This document shows positions 16,152 through 24,751 of a stretch of 64,000 nt of DNA, one piece after another. The translations under genes and the position numbers were made by a program. The notes beneath the pieces were generated by a model that had not been told where the DNA came from, searched no databases, and saw only the letters and a list, made by a program, of their open reading frames with translations. Each line of letters begins with the position of its first letter. The stretch's first letter is position 1. Source of the stretch: Vibrio celticus (lineage in GTDB: Bacteria > Pseudomonadota > Gammaproteobacteria > Enterobacterales > Vibrionaceae); assembly GCF_024347335.1 (NCBI RefSeq), contig NZ_AP025464.1, positions 1,178,001 to 1,242,000 on the forward strand. Direction: 5' to 3'.

Positions 16152-16868
16152 TCACTTCAAATGCCTGCCGCCATCAAGGTGCAAAGTCCTTCCTGTCATA
16201 TAATGACTAGCCAGAACAAACTTAATACCATCTATCACTTCTTCAAAGCCTGCTTCGGCGGGAATCAGAGCTTTTTTCAGAGCTTTGGTTTTGTACGCCT
16301 CATCGTCATGTTCATTGAATTTGATCATGGCTGGAGAGACAGTATTGACTTTCACCTTGGGAGCCAACATCGCTGAGAACGACAGCGTCAGGTTGTTGAG
16401 CGCAGCTTTACTGGCCGCGTAAGCGATGTGTTTTTTACTGCCTTTTTCCGCAACGTAATCACTGATGTGGATGATGTCCGACGTTTTATCGACAGACATT
16501 AATTGGTCTTTGAGAGTTAAATTGACTAGATAAGGCACGGTAGCGTGAACTGTCATCATCTGGTTCATGATTTGTAATGCGTTTTCACGGGGGTTGCCTT
16601 TGTTCTCCGGTCGCCAGTCGGAAGCATTATGGATGATGGCTCGGATCGCCTTATATTCTTGACCAACATAATGCAGAAAACCCTCTAGGCTGCTTTGTTG
16701 ATAAAAGTCTACCTGTTGCAAGTCTGCTCCACTGTCGCGGAGTAATTGCAGGTGTGGATAGTCGCTTCGGTAAGTACCAACTATTTTGTATCCGTCAGAT
16801 AAAAGTTGCTGCGCCAGAGCGAATCCTAAACGCTTCCCCACTCCCGTTATTAGAATTGTTTCACTCAT
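16152..16868 (-). CDS. folM: Dihydromonapterin reductase FolM
   Basis: 238 residues, a short-chain dehydrogenase. It reduces dihydromonapterin (and dihydrofolate weakly) with NADPH to make tetrahydromonapterin. The cofactor motif is ITGVGKRLGFALAQ, a variant of TGxxxGxG. The catalytic Tyr-Lys is in HIAYAASKAALNN and the Ser is in DIIHISDYVAEKGS. The end MTGRTLHLDGGRHLK is typical of FolM. It overlaps the end of folE by 4 bp, and with folX and folK it forms one operon. This grouping supports FolM over a generic SDR. Confidence 0.92.
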   Translation of the reverse strand: MSETILITGVGKRLGFALAQQLLSDGYKIVGTYRSDYPHLQLLRDSGADLQQVDFYQQSSLEGFLHYVGQEYKAIRAIIHNASDWRPENKGNPRENALQIMNQMMTVHATVPYLVNLTLKDQLMSVDKTSDIIHISDYVAEKGSKKHIAYAASKAALNNLTLSFSAMLAPKVKVNTVSPAMIKFNEHDDEAYKTKALKKALIPAEAGFEEVIDGIKFVLASHYMTGRTLHLDGGRHLK

Positions 16869-17503
16869 CGTAAAAACTCAGCTCTAGTTTGAGGGTTAGT
16901 TTTGAAACTGCCACCAAGCGCGGTTGTGGTGGTTTCAGAGTTAGCGTCCATAACGCCTCTCGATTTAACGCAGTAGTGGGTTGCTTTAATCGTCACAGCC
17001 ACATTTTCTGTTTCAACCAGAGCCTGTATCGCGACTAGGATTTGCTGGGTAAGGCGTTCTTGAACCTGCGGGCGCTGAGCGAAGAATCGAACAATCCGGT
17101 TTATTTTAGATAGCCCGAGAATCTTGGATTCAGGGATATAAGCCACTTGTGCTAAACCATCGATGGTAATGAAGTGATGTTCGCACGTAGAAGTTAAATT
17201 GATGTCTGATACCTTGACCATTTCATCAGCCGACATTTTGTTGTCGATAACACTGATTTTGGGGAAGTTATTGTAGTCGAGCCCTGAAAATATCTCGTGA
17301 ACGTACATCTTTGCGATTCGATGAGGTGTTTCAGCAAGACTATCATCGGTTAAATCCAGCCCAAGCGTACTGACAACTTCCGCTAAAAGTCCTTTGATGC
17401 GGTTGTACTTCTGGTCGGGGTTCATTTCGCTCGATGTCATCGGGGTTTCTAAACCCTTTTCGAGCAAAGCTTCTCTTACTTTTGCAGCTTCTGTGGTTAG
17501 CAT
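16865..17503 (-). CDS. folE: GTP cyclohydrolase I
   Basis: 212 residues. It converts GTP to 7,8-dihydroneopterin triphosphate, the first step of pterin synthesis. Zinc and active-site motifs are present: STCEHHFITIDG with Cys and His ligands, AYIPESKILGLSKINRIVRFFAQRPQVQERLT, and the second Cys in KATHYCVKSRGVMD. Length is standard. It is linked to folX and folM rather than to general folate genes, so this copy may feed monapterin, possibly beside another folE elsewhere in the genome. Start ATG at 17503 follows folX by 17 bp. Confidence 0.95.
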   Translation of the reverse strand: MLTTEAAKVREALLEKGLETPMTSSEMNPDQKYNRIKGLLAEVVSTLGLDLTDDSLAETPHRIAKMYVHEIFSGLDYNNFPKISVIDNKMSADEMVKVSDINLTSTCEHHFITIDGLAQVAYIPESKILGLSKINRIVRFFAQRPQVQERLTQQILVAIQALVETENVAVTIKATHYCVKSRGVMDANSETTTTALGGSFKTNPQTRAEFLR

Positions 17504-17520
17504 GAGTCGCTCCTTATGAA

Positions 17521-17892
17521 TTAATCTTCGAGTTCTGCTTCATAGCTCAGGGTGAGCGAGACTGAATCGGCGAAACGTAGAGCATGAGGCTTGTCAATTC
17601 TCACTTGAGCGTATCGGACCCATGAATGATCGATACAAATGCCGAGTACGTCACTGGTTAACTTTTCTAAAAGCAGAAACCGTCCAGATTCAACATGTCC
17701 AATAATTTTTTTGCAGATATTTTTGTAGTTAAGTGCGTTCTCCACATCATCAGAGAGGCAAAGGTTGTTTGCGGGGTAATGGATCTCCGCATTTATAACG
17801 ATGTCTTGCTGCTTAGTTTTTTCTTCTTCGTTGAAGCCGATGAAGGTTCTTAGTCTGAGATTTGTGATGGTGATAATCGCATTGTGATTCAT
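17521..17892 (-). CDS. folX: Dihydroneopterin triphosphate 2'-epimerase FolX
   Basis: 123 residues with the FolB/FolX fold. It epimerises dihydroneopterin triphosphate to the monapterin form. Typical features are ITNLRLRTFIGFNEEEKTKQQDIVINAEIHYP at the start, NYKNICKKIIGHVESGRFLLLEKLTSDVL in the middle, and VRIDKPHALRFADSVSLTLS near the end. FolB aldolases are close relatives, but RTFIGFNEEE and the linkage to folM favour FolX. Cotranscribed with folE. Confidence 0.88.
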   Translation of the reverse strand: MNHNAIITITNLRLRTFIGFNEEEKTKQQDIVINAEIHYPANNLCLSDDVENALNYKNICKKIIGHVESGRFLLLEKLTSDVLGICIDHSWVRYAQVRIDKPHALRFADSVSLTLSYEAELED

Positions 17893-17989
17893 AACAGTTT
17901 CCGATCCTTAGAAGGTAGAGTGAGTTACGTGCCTGTTAGAAGAAAAGATCAATAAAGCTCAAGCGTGCTGTTTAAAGCCGTTGTAGGGA

Positions 17990-18487
17990 TTAAGTGAAGC
18001 TGACCTTGAAAGGTATAAGTTCGGTTTTCTGACTCAGCTGATCGAAGTTGTTCCAGAGGTGCTGAAAAGAGATATCTAGAGTGGGATGACGTTCTTGCGC
18101 GGCAACATCAACTAACGGTCGAAGCACAAAAGCGTACTCGGTGATTTCACCTCGAGGCAACTCGACTCCATCAATAATGCCCACTTCGTTACCATAAAGA
18201 AGGATATCGATATCCATCGTGCGCGACGCGTATTCTTTAGTTTCACGCTTGCGATCATTCTCCAATTCTATTTGATGCAGAACCTTGGCCAGTTCAGCGA
18301 TAGAAAGGTCACATTCAAACCCTACGACTAGGTTCAGGAAGTTGTCCCCTTCAAAACCAACTGGCTCACAATCGTAGAAATTAGAAATGTGCAGAGGTGC
18401 AAAGCGGCTATTCAATGCTTTGAGAGATTCTGTGACGTGATGTTCGCGGTTAATGTTACTTCCGATGCTGACATAGACGGTGGCCAT
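17990..18487 (-). CDS. folK: 6-hydroxymethyl-dihydropterin pyrophosphokinase
   Basis: 165 residues. It transfers pyrophosphate from ATP to 6-hydroxymethyl-7,8-dihydropterin in folate synthesis. It starts with VYVSIGSNINRE and holds NFLNLVVGFECDL, then the HPPK signature SRTMDIDILLYGN, followed by LPRGEITEYAFVLRPLVD. It heads the folK-folX-folE-folM operon, 97 bp before folX. Why a folate-branch kinase sits with monapterin genes is not clear; it may be a second HPPK copy. Confidence 0.92.
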   Translation of the reverse strand: MATVYVSIGSNINREHHVTESLKALNSRFAPLHISNFYDCEPVGFEGDNFLNLVVGFECDLSIAELAKVLHQIELENDRKRETKEYASRTMDIDILLYGNEVGIIDGVELPRGEITEYAFVLRPLVDVAAQERHPTLDISFQHLWNNFDQLSQKTELIPFKVSFT

Positions 18488-18976
18488 ATTGTTTTCTCCC
18501 TTTTAACGAACCTCTTACGTTGTAAGTCGATAGGAAGATCAGCTATGTATCCGTTTGATGTGGGGAGGGTAAAAGAAAATCTCCCGACAACTCATATAGA
18601 GATCGGTTCTAAGTCGGAAAGAGAGGCTTTTGAACTAGAAAATGCCACGGGCGAAAATTCAGCTTATGAAGGTTCTGGACAATTCCGAGTTGCGTCTTTT
18701 GTTAATATAGCAAAGCATGAATTATTAAAAGTATGGAAAAAGTCGCTTACGTGAGTGTCCAGTATCACTGGAGCAGATCAGTTCACTGTGTGAGCACCAA
18801 ACCAGACACAATTAAAGTAATTCCAATCACCCTTTGCATGTCGAGTTTGCCCCTAAACTAGCCAACACAACGCGCGCCCAAAGACATCATTAGCGCCATA
18901 CTCCACGCACAAAAAAGCGCGAGAGACGGGTGTCATTCTCGCGCTTTTTTAGAACCGTATAACTTGAAGTTTACGG
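18488..18976. other. 489-bp gap with possible transporter remnant
   Basis: The part next to folK holds its promoter. A plus-strand frame at 18545-18754 has no recognisable protein and weak start signals. On the minus strand, about 18778-18903 reads AWSMALMMSLGARCVG, an in-frame stop, then DMQRVIGITLIVSGLVLTQ. This looks like the C-terminal helix region of a small membrane transporter, probably a degenerate gene end. Evidence is weak. Confidence 0.3.
18911..18950 (-). terminator. Terminator after pflB
   Basis: Perfect 14-bp stem (18911-18924 with 18937-18950) with A/T runs on both sides, 27 bp past the pflB stop on the minus strand. It can act both ways. Confidence 0.9.
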
Positions 18977-21274
18977 TTAGATCTTAGCTGTAAACGTACG
19001 GCTAATTACATCCTGTTGCTGCTCACGTGTTAGCGAGTTGAATCGCACAGCGTAACCCGACACTCGGATGGTTAACTGTGGGTATTTTTCTGGATGTTCA
19101 ACGGCATCCAACAACATGTCACGGTTAAGCACGTTCACGTTAAGATGCTGCCCACCCTCAACACGAATCGATCCTGCACTTTCCTCATGGTGGAAGTAAC
19201 CATCCATTAGTGCTGCTAGGTTCACTTTTTGGCTTAGGTCATCTTTACCTAGTGCATTTGGTACGATTGAGAAGGTGTAAGAGATACCATCTTTAGCGAA
19301 CTCGAATGGCAGTTTGGCAACCGAAGACAGTGAAGCCACCGCACCTTTCTCATCACGACCGTGCATTGGGTTTGCACCTGGGCCAAATGGCATACCTGCG
19401 CGGCGACCATCTGGTGTGTTACCGGTTTTTTTACCATATACAACGTTTGAAGTAATCGTAAGGATAGATTGCGTAGGAACCGCTTCACGGTAGGTGTTCA
19501 TTTTCTGAATTTTCTTCATAAAACGTTCAACCAAATCACAAGCAATATCATCGACACGTGAATCGTTGTTGCCGAATTTTGGATATTCGCCTTCAATCTC
19601 AAAGTCGACAGCTATGCCATCTTCGTTACGTACTGGTGTTACCTTCGCGTATTTGATAGCCGCTAACGAGTCAGCAACAACCGACAGCCCTGCAATACCA
19701 CAAGCCATTGTTCGATGAACATCGCGATCCATTAATGCCATTAACGATGCTTCATAGCTGTAGCGGTCATGCGAGTAATGGATCACGTTCAGCGCAGTGA
19801 CGTATTGTGTTGCAAGCCAATCCATCATGTCATCAAAGCGAGGCATTAAACGGTCAAAATCGAGAACTTCATCTTCGATACGAGCAACTTGAGGGCCAAC
19901 CTGCATGTTAGATTTTTCATCAACACCACCGTTAATGGTGTAAAGCAGCGCTTTGGCAAGGTTTGCACGAGCACCAAAGAACTGCATATGTTGGCCAACC
20001 ACCTGTGGGCTCACACAACACGCAATCGCGTAATCGTCGTTATCAAAATCCGCACGCATTAGATCATCGTTCTCATACTGAAGTGATGAGGTTTCGATAG
20101 ACACTTTAGCCGCGTATTGTTTAAACGCGATAGGCAGTTGTTCAGACCATAGAACCGTCATATTCGGCTCTGGTGCTGGGCCCATCGTGTGCAATGTATG
20201 CAAGTAGCGGAAAGTCGTTTTGCTAACAAGAGTACGACCATCAACGCCCATACCTGCCATTGCTTCCGTTGCCCAAATTGGGTCGCCAGAGAACAATGAA
20301 TCGTATTCCGGTGTGCGTAGGAAACGAACCATACGAAGCTTCATGATGAAATGGTCAATCAACTCTTGCGCTTGTTTTTCATCAATCAGACCAAGTTTAA
20401 GGTCACGTTCGATGTAAACATCTAGGAAGGTTGATGTACGGCCTAGCGACATCGCAGCACCATTTTGAGACTTAACCGCAGCTAAGTAGCCAAAATAGGT
20501 AAATTGGATTGCTTCTTGCGCAGTACGAGCAGGAGAAGACATATCAATGCCGTACTTCAAACCCATTTCTCGCATTTCATCAAGGGCACGAATTTGATCA
20601 GTAAGCTCTTCACGTAAACGCAATGTCTTATCTAAATCACCACCCGTTTCAAGCATCTTCTGAGTCGATTTGAACTGCTCATTTTTGTCTGATTTTAGGA
20701 AGTCTATACCGTACAAGGCAAGACGACGGTAGTCGCCAATAATACGTCCACGACCATAAGCATCTGGCAGACCAGTAATAATACCAGACCGGCGACATGC
20801 TTTAATTTCATCGGTATAAAGATCGAACGCTACTTGGTTATGCGTTTTGCGGTACTCAGTGAAGATCTTTTCGATTTGTGGCTCTAATTCACGACCGTAC
20901 ACTTCGCACGACGTTTTCACCATTCGAATACCACCATTAGCGATGATGCCGCGTTTTAGGGGTTTATCGGTTTGTAGACCCACGATTTTTTCGAGGTTTT
21001 TTGCAATGTAACCTGCATCGTGTGAGGTGATAGTGGAAACGATATCAGTATCAAAATCGACAGGGGCATGAGTGCGGCTTTCTTCTTTAATACCCTCTAG
21101 CACCGATTCCCATAGCTGTGTCGTCGACTCCGACACGTCCGCAAGAAAAGATTCATCACCTTCATAAGGGGTGTAGTTTCGCTGAATAAAATCACGTGCA
21201 TTAACGGATGTTTGCCACTCGCCAGCTTGAAATCCCGCCCAAGCTTCCATCATATCGGTTGTCGGAATAGTCAT
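18977..21274 (-). CDS. pflB: Pyruvate formate-lyase
   Basis: 765 residues. A glycyl radical enzyme that splits pyruvate plus CoA into formate and acetyl-CoA during anaerobic growth. The catalytic Cys419-Cys420 pair is in YAIACCVSPQ, and the radical glycine is Gly740 in IRVSGYAVRF. Length and both sites match E. coli PflB closely. Neither the activase pflA nor the formate channel focA is next to it, so the activase must be elsewhere. AGGAGG lies upstream of the ATG. Expression under anoxia (FNR/ArcA) is expected, but I could not find a clean FNR palindrome. Confidence 0.95.
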   Translation of the reverse strand: MTIPTTDMMEAWAGFQAGEWQTSVNARDFIQRNYTPYEGDESFLADVSESTTQLWESVLEGIKEESRTHAPVDFDTDIVSTITSHDAGYIAKNLEKIVGLQTDKPLKRGIIANGGIRMVKTSCEVYGRELEPQIEKIFTEYRKTHNQVAFDLYTDEIKACRRSGIITGLPDAYGRGRIIGDYRRLALYGIDFLKSDKNEQFKSTQKMLETGGDLDKTLRLREELTDQIRALDEMREMGLKYGIDMSSPARTAQEAIQFTYFGYLAAVKSQNGAAMSLGRTSTFLDVYIERDLKLGLIDEKQAQELIDHFIMKLRMVRFLRTPEYDSLFSGDPIWATEAMAGMGVDGRTLVSKTTFRYLHTLHTMGPAPEPNMTVLWSEQLPIAFKQYAAKVSIETSSLQYENDDLMRADFDNDDYAIACCVSPQVVGQHMQFFGARANLAKALLYTINGGVDEKSNMQVGPQVARIEDEVLDFDRLMPRFDDMMDWLATQYVTALNVIHYSHDRYSYEASLMALMDRDVHRTMACGIAGLSVVADSLAAIKYAKVTPVRNEDGIAVDFEIEGEYPKFGNNDSRVDDIACDLVERFMKKIQKMNTYREAVPTQSILTITSNVVYGKKTGNTPDGRRAGMPFGPGANPMHGRDEKGAVASLSSVAKLPFEFAKDGISYTFSIVPNALGKDDLSQKVNLAALMDGYFHHEESAGSIRVEGGQHLNVNVLNRDMLLDAVEHPEKYPQLTIRVSGYAVRFNSLTREQQQDVISRTFTAKI

Positions 21275-21506
21275 AATGACCTCCTAAGTTATTGATAAAC
21301 AGACAATATCGATGATTATTTATAATCATTGGTTTCTGCTGGCTATACTAAACCGACCAATCTATGAGTAAAGTGAGCTGTTTTCATAAAATACATGCAC
21401 AAAATGCATTTATTGAAATTACTATTTTATATTCAATACCTTAAGTTGAAGGTTAACTACTCTAGATTCCAATTAGTTTGTTGTTTCAAAAGCAGGAAAT
21501 AGACTC

Positions 21507-21851
21507 TTAATGACTCACCGACGTTGAAAAAAGGTTGATAATCACCACACCTGCCAAAATCAAAGCGATGCCAATGATCGCGTATATGTCTAGCTTTTGC
21601 CCGTAGACCAACCAAGACAACGCCGCGACTAACACAATCCCTGCCCCACACCAAATCGCATACGCCACACCCAAAGACATGGTTTGAACCGTGAGAGACA
21701 ACAGATAAAAAGCAAAGCCATAACCGACGAGTACCGCGGCGGTAGCGGGAAGGGAAGTAAATTGCTGCGTTTTAGGCAATAAAGAAGTCGCGACAACTTC
21801 AAGCACGATGGCGAGTGACAGCATAACTGGAGGCGGAAGAGATAAAAGCAT
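21507..21851 (-). CDS. Small multidrug resistance (SMR) transporter
   Basis: 114 residues from the ATG at 21851; a GTG at 21863 would add four. Four hydrophobic helices. The essential membrane glutamate is in LAIVLEVVATSLLP, followed by GYGFAFYLLSL and VAYAIWCGAGIV, which are hallmark EmrE/SugE motifs. It exports cationic compounds or guanidinium-like substrates using protons, as a dimer. It is a single gene, unlike the paired SMR operons. A second, more divergent SMR-like gene is at 27055. Substrate unknown. Confidence 0.9.
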   Translation of the reverse strand: MLLSLPPPVMLSLAIVLEVVATSLLPKTQQFTSLPATAAVLVGYGFAFYLLSLTVQTMSLGVAYAIWCGAGIVLVAALSWLVYGQKLDIYAIIGIALILAGVVIINLFSTSVSH

Positions 21852-21992
21852 GTTTGAGTCCACAACATTAAATACGGCGCTCAGAATATTGTAGTTTTAT
21901 TTCCAATTCATGCGATTTTCAGTAAGCAATTATTATGACGTGCCTTAAAAATTCTTAAGTGTGATTGTTCATTCATCGAAGAACAGAAAGAC

Positions 21993-22031
21993 AAAAAGAG
22001 CCCTACAACATCATGTGTAGAGCTCTTTTTT
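21993..22031 (-). terminator. Terminator after metallophosphoesterase gene
   Basis: AAAAAGAGC ... GCTCTTTTT arms with an inner TACA/TGTA pairing, 40 bp past the minus-strand stop at 22071. Confidence 0.75.
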
Positions 22032-22070
22032 AATAAGCTAATTGGTTAATCCGCTAACAATCTAAGTAGC

Positions 22071-24242
22071 TTAATTTGCTGATGATGAACCTCTTAGGAT
22101 ATCGCGCTTCACTTCACCTTTCAGATCGGTCAGGGTTTGCTGGTCGAGATCAATCAAGAAGTGGTCACTTGCTTGGCCTGTTGCGAATTTTTCAAGAATC
22201 ACGAACAAACTACCAAAACGAGAACGGAACACTTCACCAACGGTATATTGGCCAAGGTCACCCAGTTCTGAATCCACCGTGCCATCGAACTCTGAAAGTT
22301 CACGACTCAGCAAATCATATTGGCGCAATTGTGTTTCACCGATATCACGGAATGCCAGTTCGTCTGCGTTACGTAAACGGTAGAAGTCGGTCGCTAACAA
22401 CTCACCACTCCACTCTGCAAATTCAGCTAACTCTAGTCCCTCTAAAGAAGCCAGTTTCTCAGCGACAACTTTAGCTGTCTGCCAGTCATGTTGGAATTGA
22501 TCGTAGTCATCAACACCATTTTCCACACAAGCGCCAACATCGTAACCCAGTTCATTAGCTAACTGACACACGGTAAAGTTGGTTTCTAACTGAGACATGA
22601 TCATCATCTCTTCGCCATTCATTTCCATGATCATAGCGCGCATCTCTAACGGCCAGTCACCCGGAAGGAAGCGTAGGCGCGTTAGTTCACGGATGTGCCA
22701 GTCGGTGAGTTCGTAGTAGCTCTCTGAATTCAGAATGTCTTTGTTCCAGATCTTAGCTTCTGCATCAGGATCGCCATTCGCAGCTTGAGTAAGGTATTCA
22801 TGCTCTTCTTCATAGTGGCTGAATAGCTCGTTGTAACGTTTAACTTGGTCGATAACCACCGTCTCAACTTCAATCTGGTTATCAGGGCGAATGTTCAGCA
22901 GCTTATACGCAGGAATGTAACCCGCTAGCGATGGTGCTTGAATATTAAAGAGTGTGTGCTGTACGCCATCGATATTGAAGCTCTTCTTACCCGTATCATT
23001 AAAGTGCATGTGGCCACCAACGTGGATATTTAGGCCAGTCGCAGCTAATGCGCGACTGGTATCGTCAGCAGGTTCACGAGCCAGTTGATGGCTTCCTTCG
23101 CCAAACAGATCTTCAATTTCTTCAGAAGCGCCGTTGTAGAAGTCGGTCATTGGGAAGTGCGAGAAAGACACCAGCGTCTTGTTCTGCTCTTTCGCTGCTT
23201 GTACAACATCAGAGATCCAATCGATCACGTGTTCTTTGTGAGTCAGCATCATGTTATAACCAGCGCTGCTTGAACCATCAAACGTGTTTCCATCGACAGA
23301 GCTATCAGACGAGTTTTCTTTCGGGCGATAAACGTTCGCGTCGATCGCCAGCAACCAAAGTCCTTTCACAGGCTCTACTAAATAGCTGGTATCCGGCACT
23401 TCAGAACAACTTGAGTAAGCACTTTCTTTGTAACTGCCTCCCGTACCTTCATAACAGATCTCGTACATGCGCTTATCAAAAGCCGCTTCTTCTTTGGCTA
23501 AATCATAGCTGTAATTAGTTCGAGCTTGGTCGCTGCTGTAAGGCGTTTCAAAGTAGAGGTAATCTTGTTGAGGGTAGAAGCCGTGAGTACCTAGGATACT
23601 CATGATCTCTTCATAGCCCCATTCACGTACTTCTTCAGTACAAATAGTTGCTAAGTTGTCACCTTCACCGGGAATAGTCGTCCACTCATCGTCATAACCA
23701 ACACACTCTTCTTTACCGCGGCTATAGATACGCTGCTTCTTGCCACCCTCGCCTAGGTAATCAGATTTACCTGCAGGGATGGTAAATGGACGCACTGGAT
23801 CGTGGTTGCCTGGCGCTGCAAAAAACTCAAGACGGTACGTGTCGCGGTAGTGATCAAAGATACTAACCAAGCCACGCATATGAATTGGCTGGCCGTCGTC
23901 ACTAAAGTCACCTGGCAAGGCTACGTATTTAACGCCACGCTCAACCACATCATCAAGCGCCGCTATCATCGCAAAGTAGTTTTCATTAAATAGACGCGTG
24001 GAGTTCATCTGAGACTCCATCGTTCTGATCGTAGCGTTTTTACCACTCATGGAATTCGGTAAGCCAGCGAACGAACCGTCTTGAAAATCACCGTAAACAT
24101 CATGGAAATGGATATCAGACATGAATGCGACTTGCACTGCGCTATCTAGATTGCCGCTGTCGTCACTTGGTGAACTTGAATTACAACCAGCTAATGTGGC
24201 TGCTATCAAGCCTGACAGTACGGTCAATGTACTCTTTTTCAT
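22071..24242 (-). CDS. Calcineurin-like metallophosphoesterase lipoprotein
   Basis: 723 residues. The lipobox LAGC puts acylation at Cys19, so it is tethered to a membrane and faces the periplasm or outside. Residues 35-450 are a metallophosphatase domain: MSDIHFHD, LPGDFSDDG, AAPGNHDP, SFSHFPM and GGHMHFND supply the metal ligands in the right order. About 270 C-terminal residues are helical and of no family I know. Likely substrates are extracellular phosphate esters, nucleotides or phospholipids. It is a single-gene unit. Codon use is like the neighbours. Activity is inferred only from the motifs. Confidence 0.85.
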   Translation of the reverse strand: MKKSTLTVLSGLIAATLAGCNSSSPSDDSGNLDSAVQVAFMSDIHFHDVYGDFQDGSFAGLPNSMSGKNATIRTMESQMNSTRLFNENYFAMIAALDDVVERGVKYVALPGDFSDDGQPIHMRGLVSIFDHYRDTYRLEFFAAPGNHDPVRPFTIPAGKSDYLGEGGKKQRIYSRGKEECVGYDDEWTTIPGEGDNLATICTEEVREWGYEEIMSILGTHGFYPQQDYLYFETPYSSDQARTNYSYDLAKEEAAFDKRMYEICYEGTGGSYKESAYSSCSEVPDTSYLVEPVKGLWLLAIDANVYRPKENSSDSSVDGNTFDGSSSAGYNMMLTHKEHVIDWISDVVQAAKEQNKTLVSFSHFPMTDFYNGASEEIEDLFGEGSHQLAREPADDTSRALAATGLNIHVGGHMHFNDTGKKSFNIDGVQHTLFNIQAPSLAGYIPAYKLLNIRPDNQIEVETVVIDQVKRYNELFSHYEEEHEYLTQAANGDPDAEAKIWNKDILNSESYYELTDWHIRELTRLRFLPGDWPLEMRAMIMEMNGEEMMIMSQLETNFTVCQLANELGYDVGACVENGVDDYDQFQHDWQTAKVVAEKLASLEGLELAEFAEWSGELLATDFYRLRNADELAFRDIGETQLRQYDLLSRELSEFDGTVDSELGDLGQYTVGEVFRSRFGSLFVILEKFATGQASDHFLIDLDQQTLTDLKGEVKRDILRGSSSAN

Positions 24243-24751
24243 TTTCTCTTCCCAAAAAGTTAGAACTCAAAATTTGGCGAGGAGACTAGATGAGAAAAAT
24301 GACACTATTGTTTCTTATATCTTACAAAACGTCGCACAACGAACGCTTATGCGACATTGCTTCAGTCGTTAAAATTCAACAAGCTATCATTCATCTTAAA
24401 AGCTGATAGTTCAATAATACGAATCGGCTATTAATATATAAATAGCCATAAAACCTCCACCTAAACATCTGTAAAAAAAATACATTCAGACAGTTTGGAT
24501 AAGTCGCCTGTCCTCAAACCTGAGTCGCTCTAGCTAAGATAGTTACCAACAAGAAAACTGACCGCTCCATACTTATTATTACAAATACGTAATAATCATT
24601 TTCTATTTAAGGGGATTATCAAAACTCGTACTCACACCTATACTAGCTCCAACAAAACGAGAGAGCGGAAACAATTAAGCTCAACTACGCTTAACGGGTT
24701 GAATTTAATTGCACAGTTATCCGCTGTACTGACATATATAGGAAACATCCA
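24243..24751. promoter_or_regulatory. 509-bp divergent region upstream of frmA
   Basis: Non-coding, AT-rich. It contains a perfect palindrome, ATTATTAC (24575-24582) and GTAATAAT (24589-24596) with a 6-base spacer, about 155 bp before frmA. I see no frmR-type regulator here. The rest shows nothing recognisable. Confidence 0.5.

Noticed and set aside
18545..18754. 70-codon plus-strand frame upstream of folK
   Set aside because: No ribosome binding site, no known family and it lies in the promoter region of the folK operon.
21275..21330. Possible FNR site upstream of pflB (TTGAT followed by AGACAA)
   Set aside because: The second half does not match ATCAA at the required spacing.
23048..23518. 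156-codon plus-strand frame inside the metallophosphoesterase gene
   Set aside because: Antisense shadow; Ser- and Arg-rich with no motifs, while the other strand has an ordered set of metal ligands.
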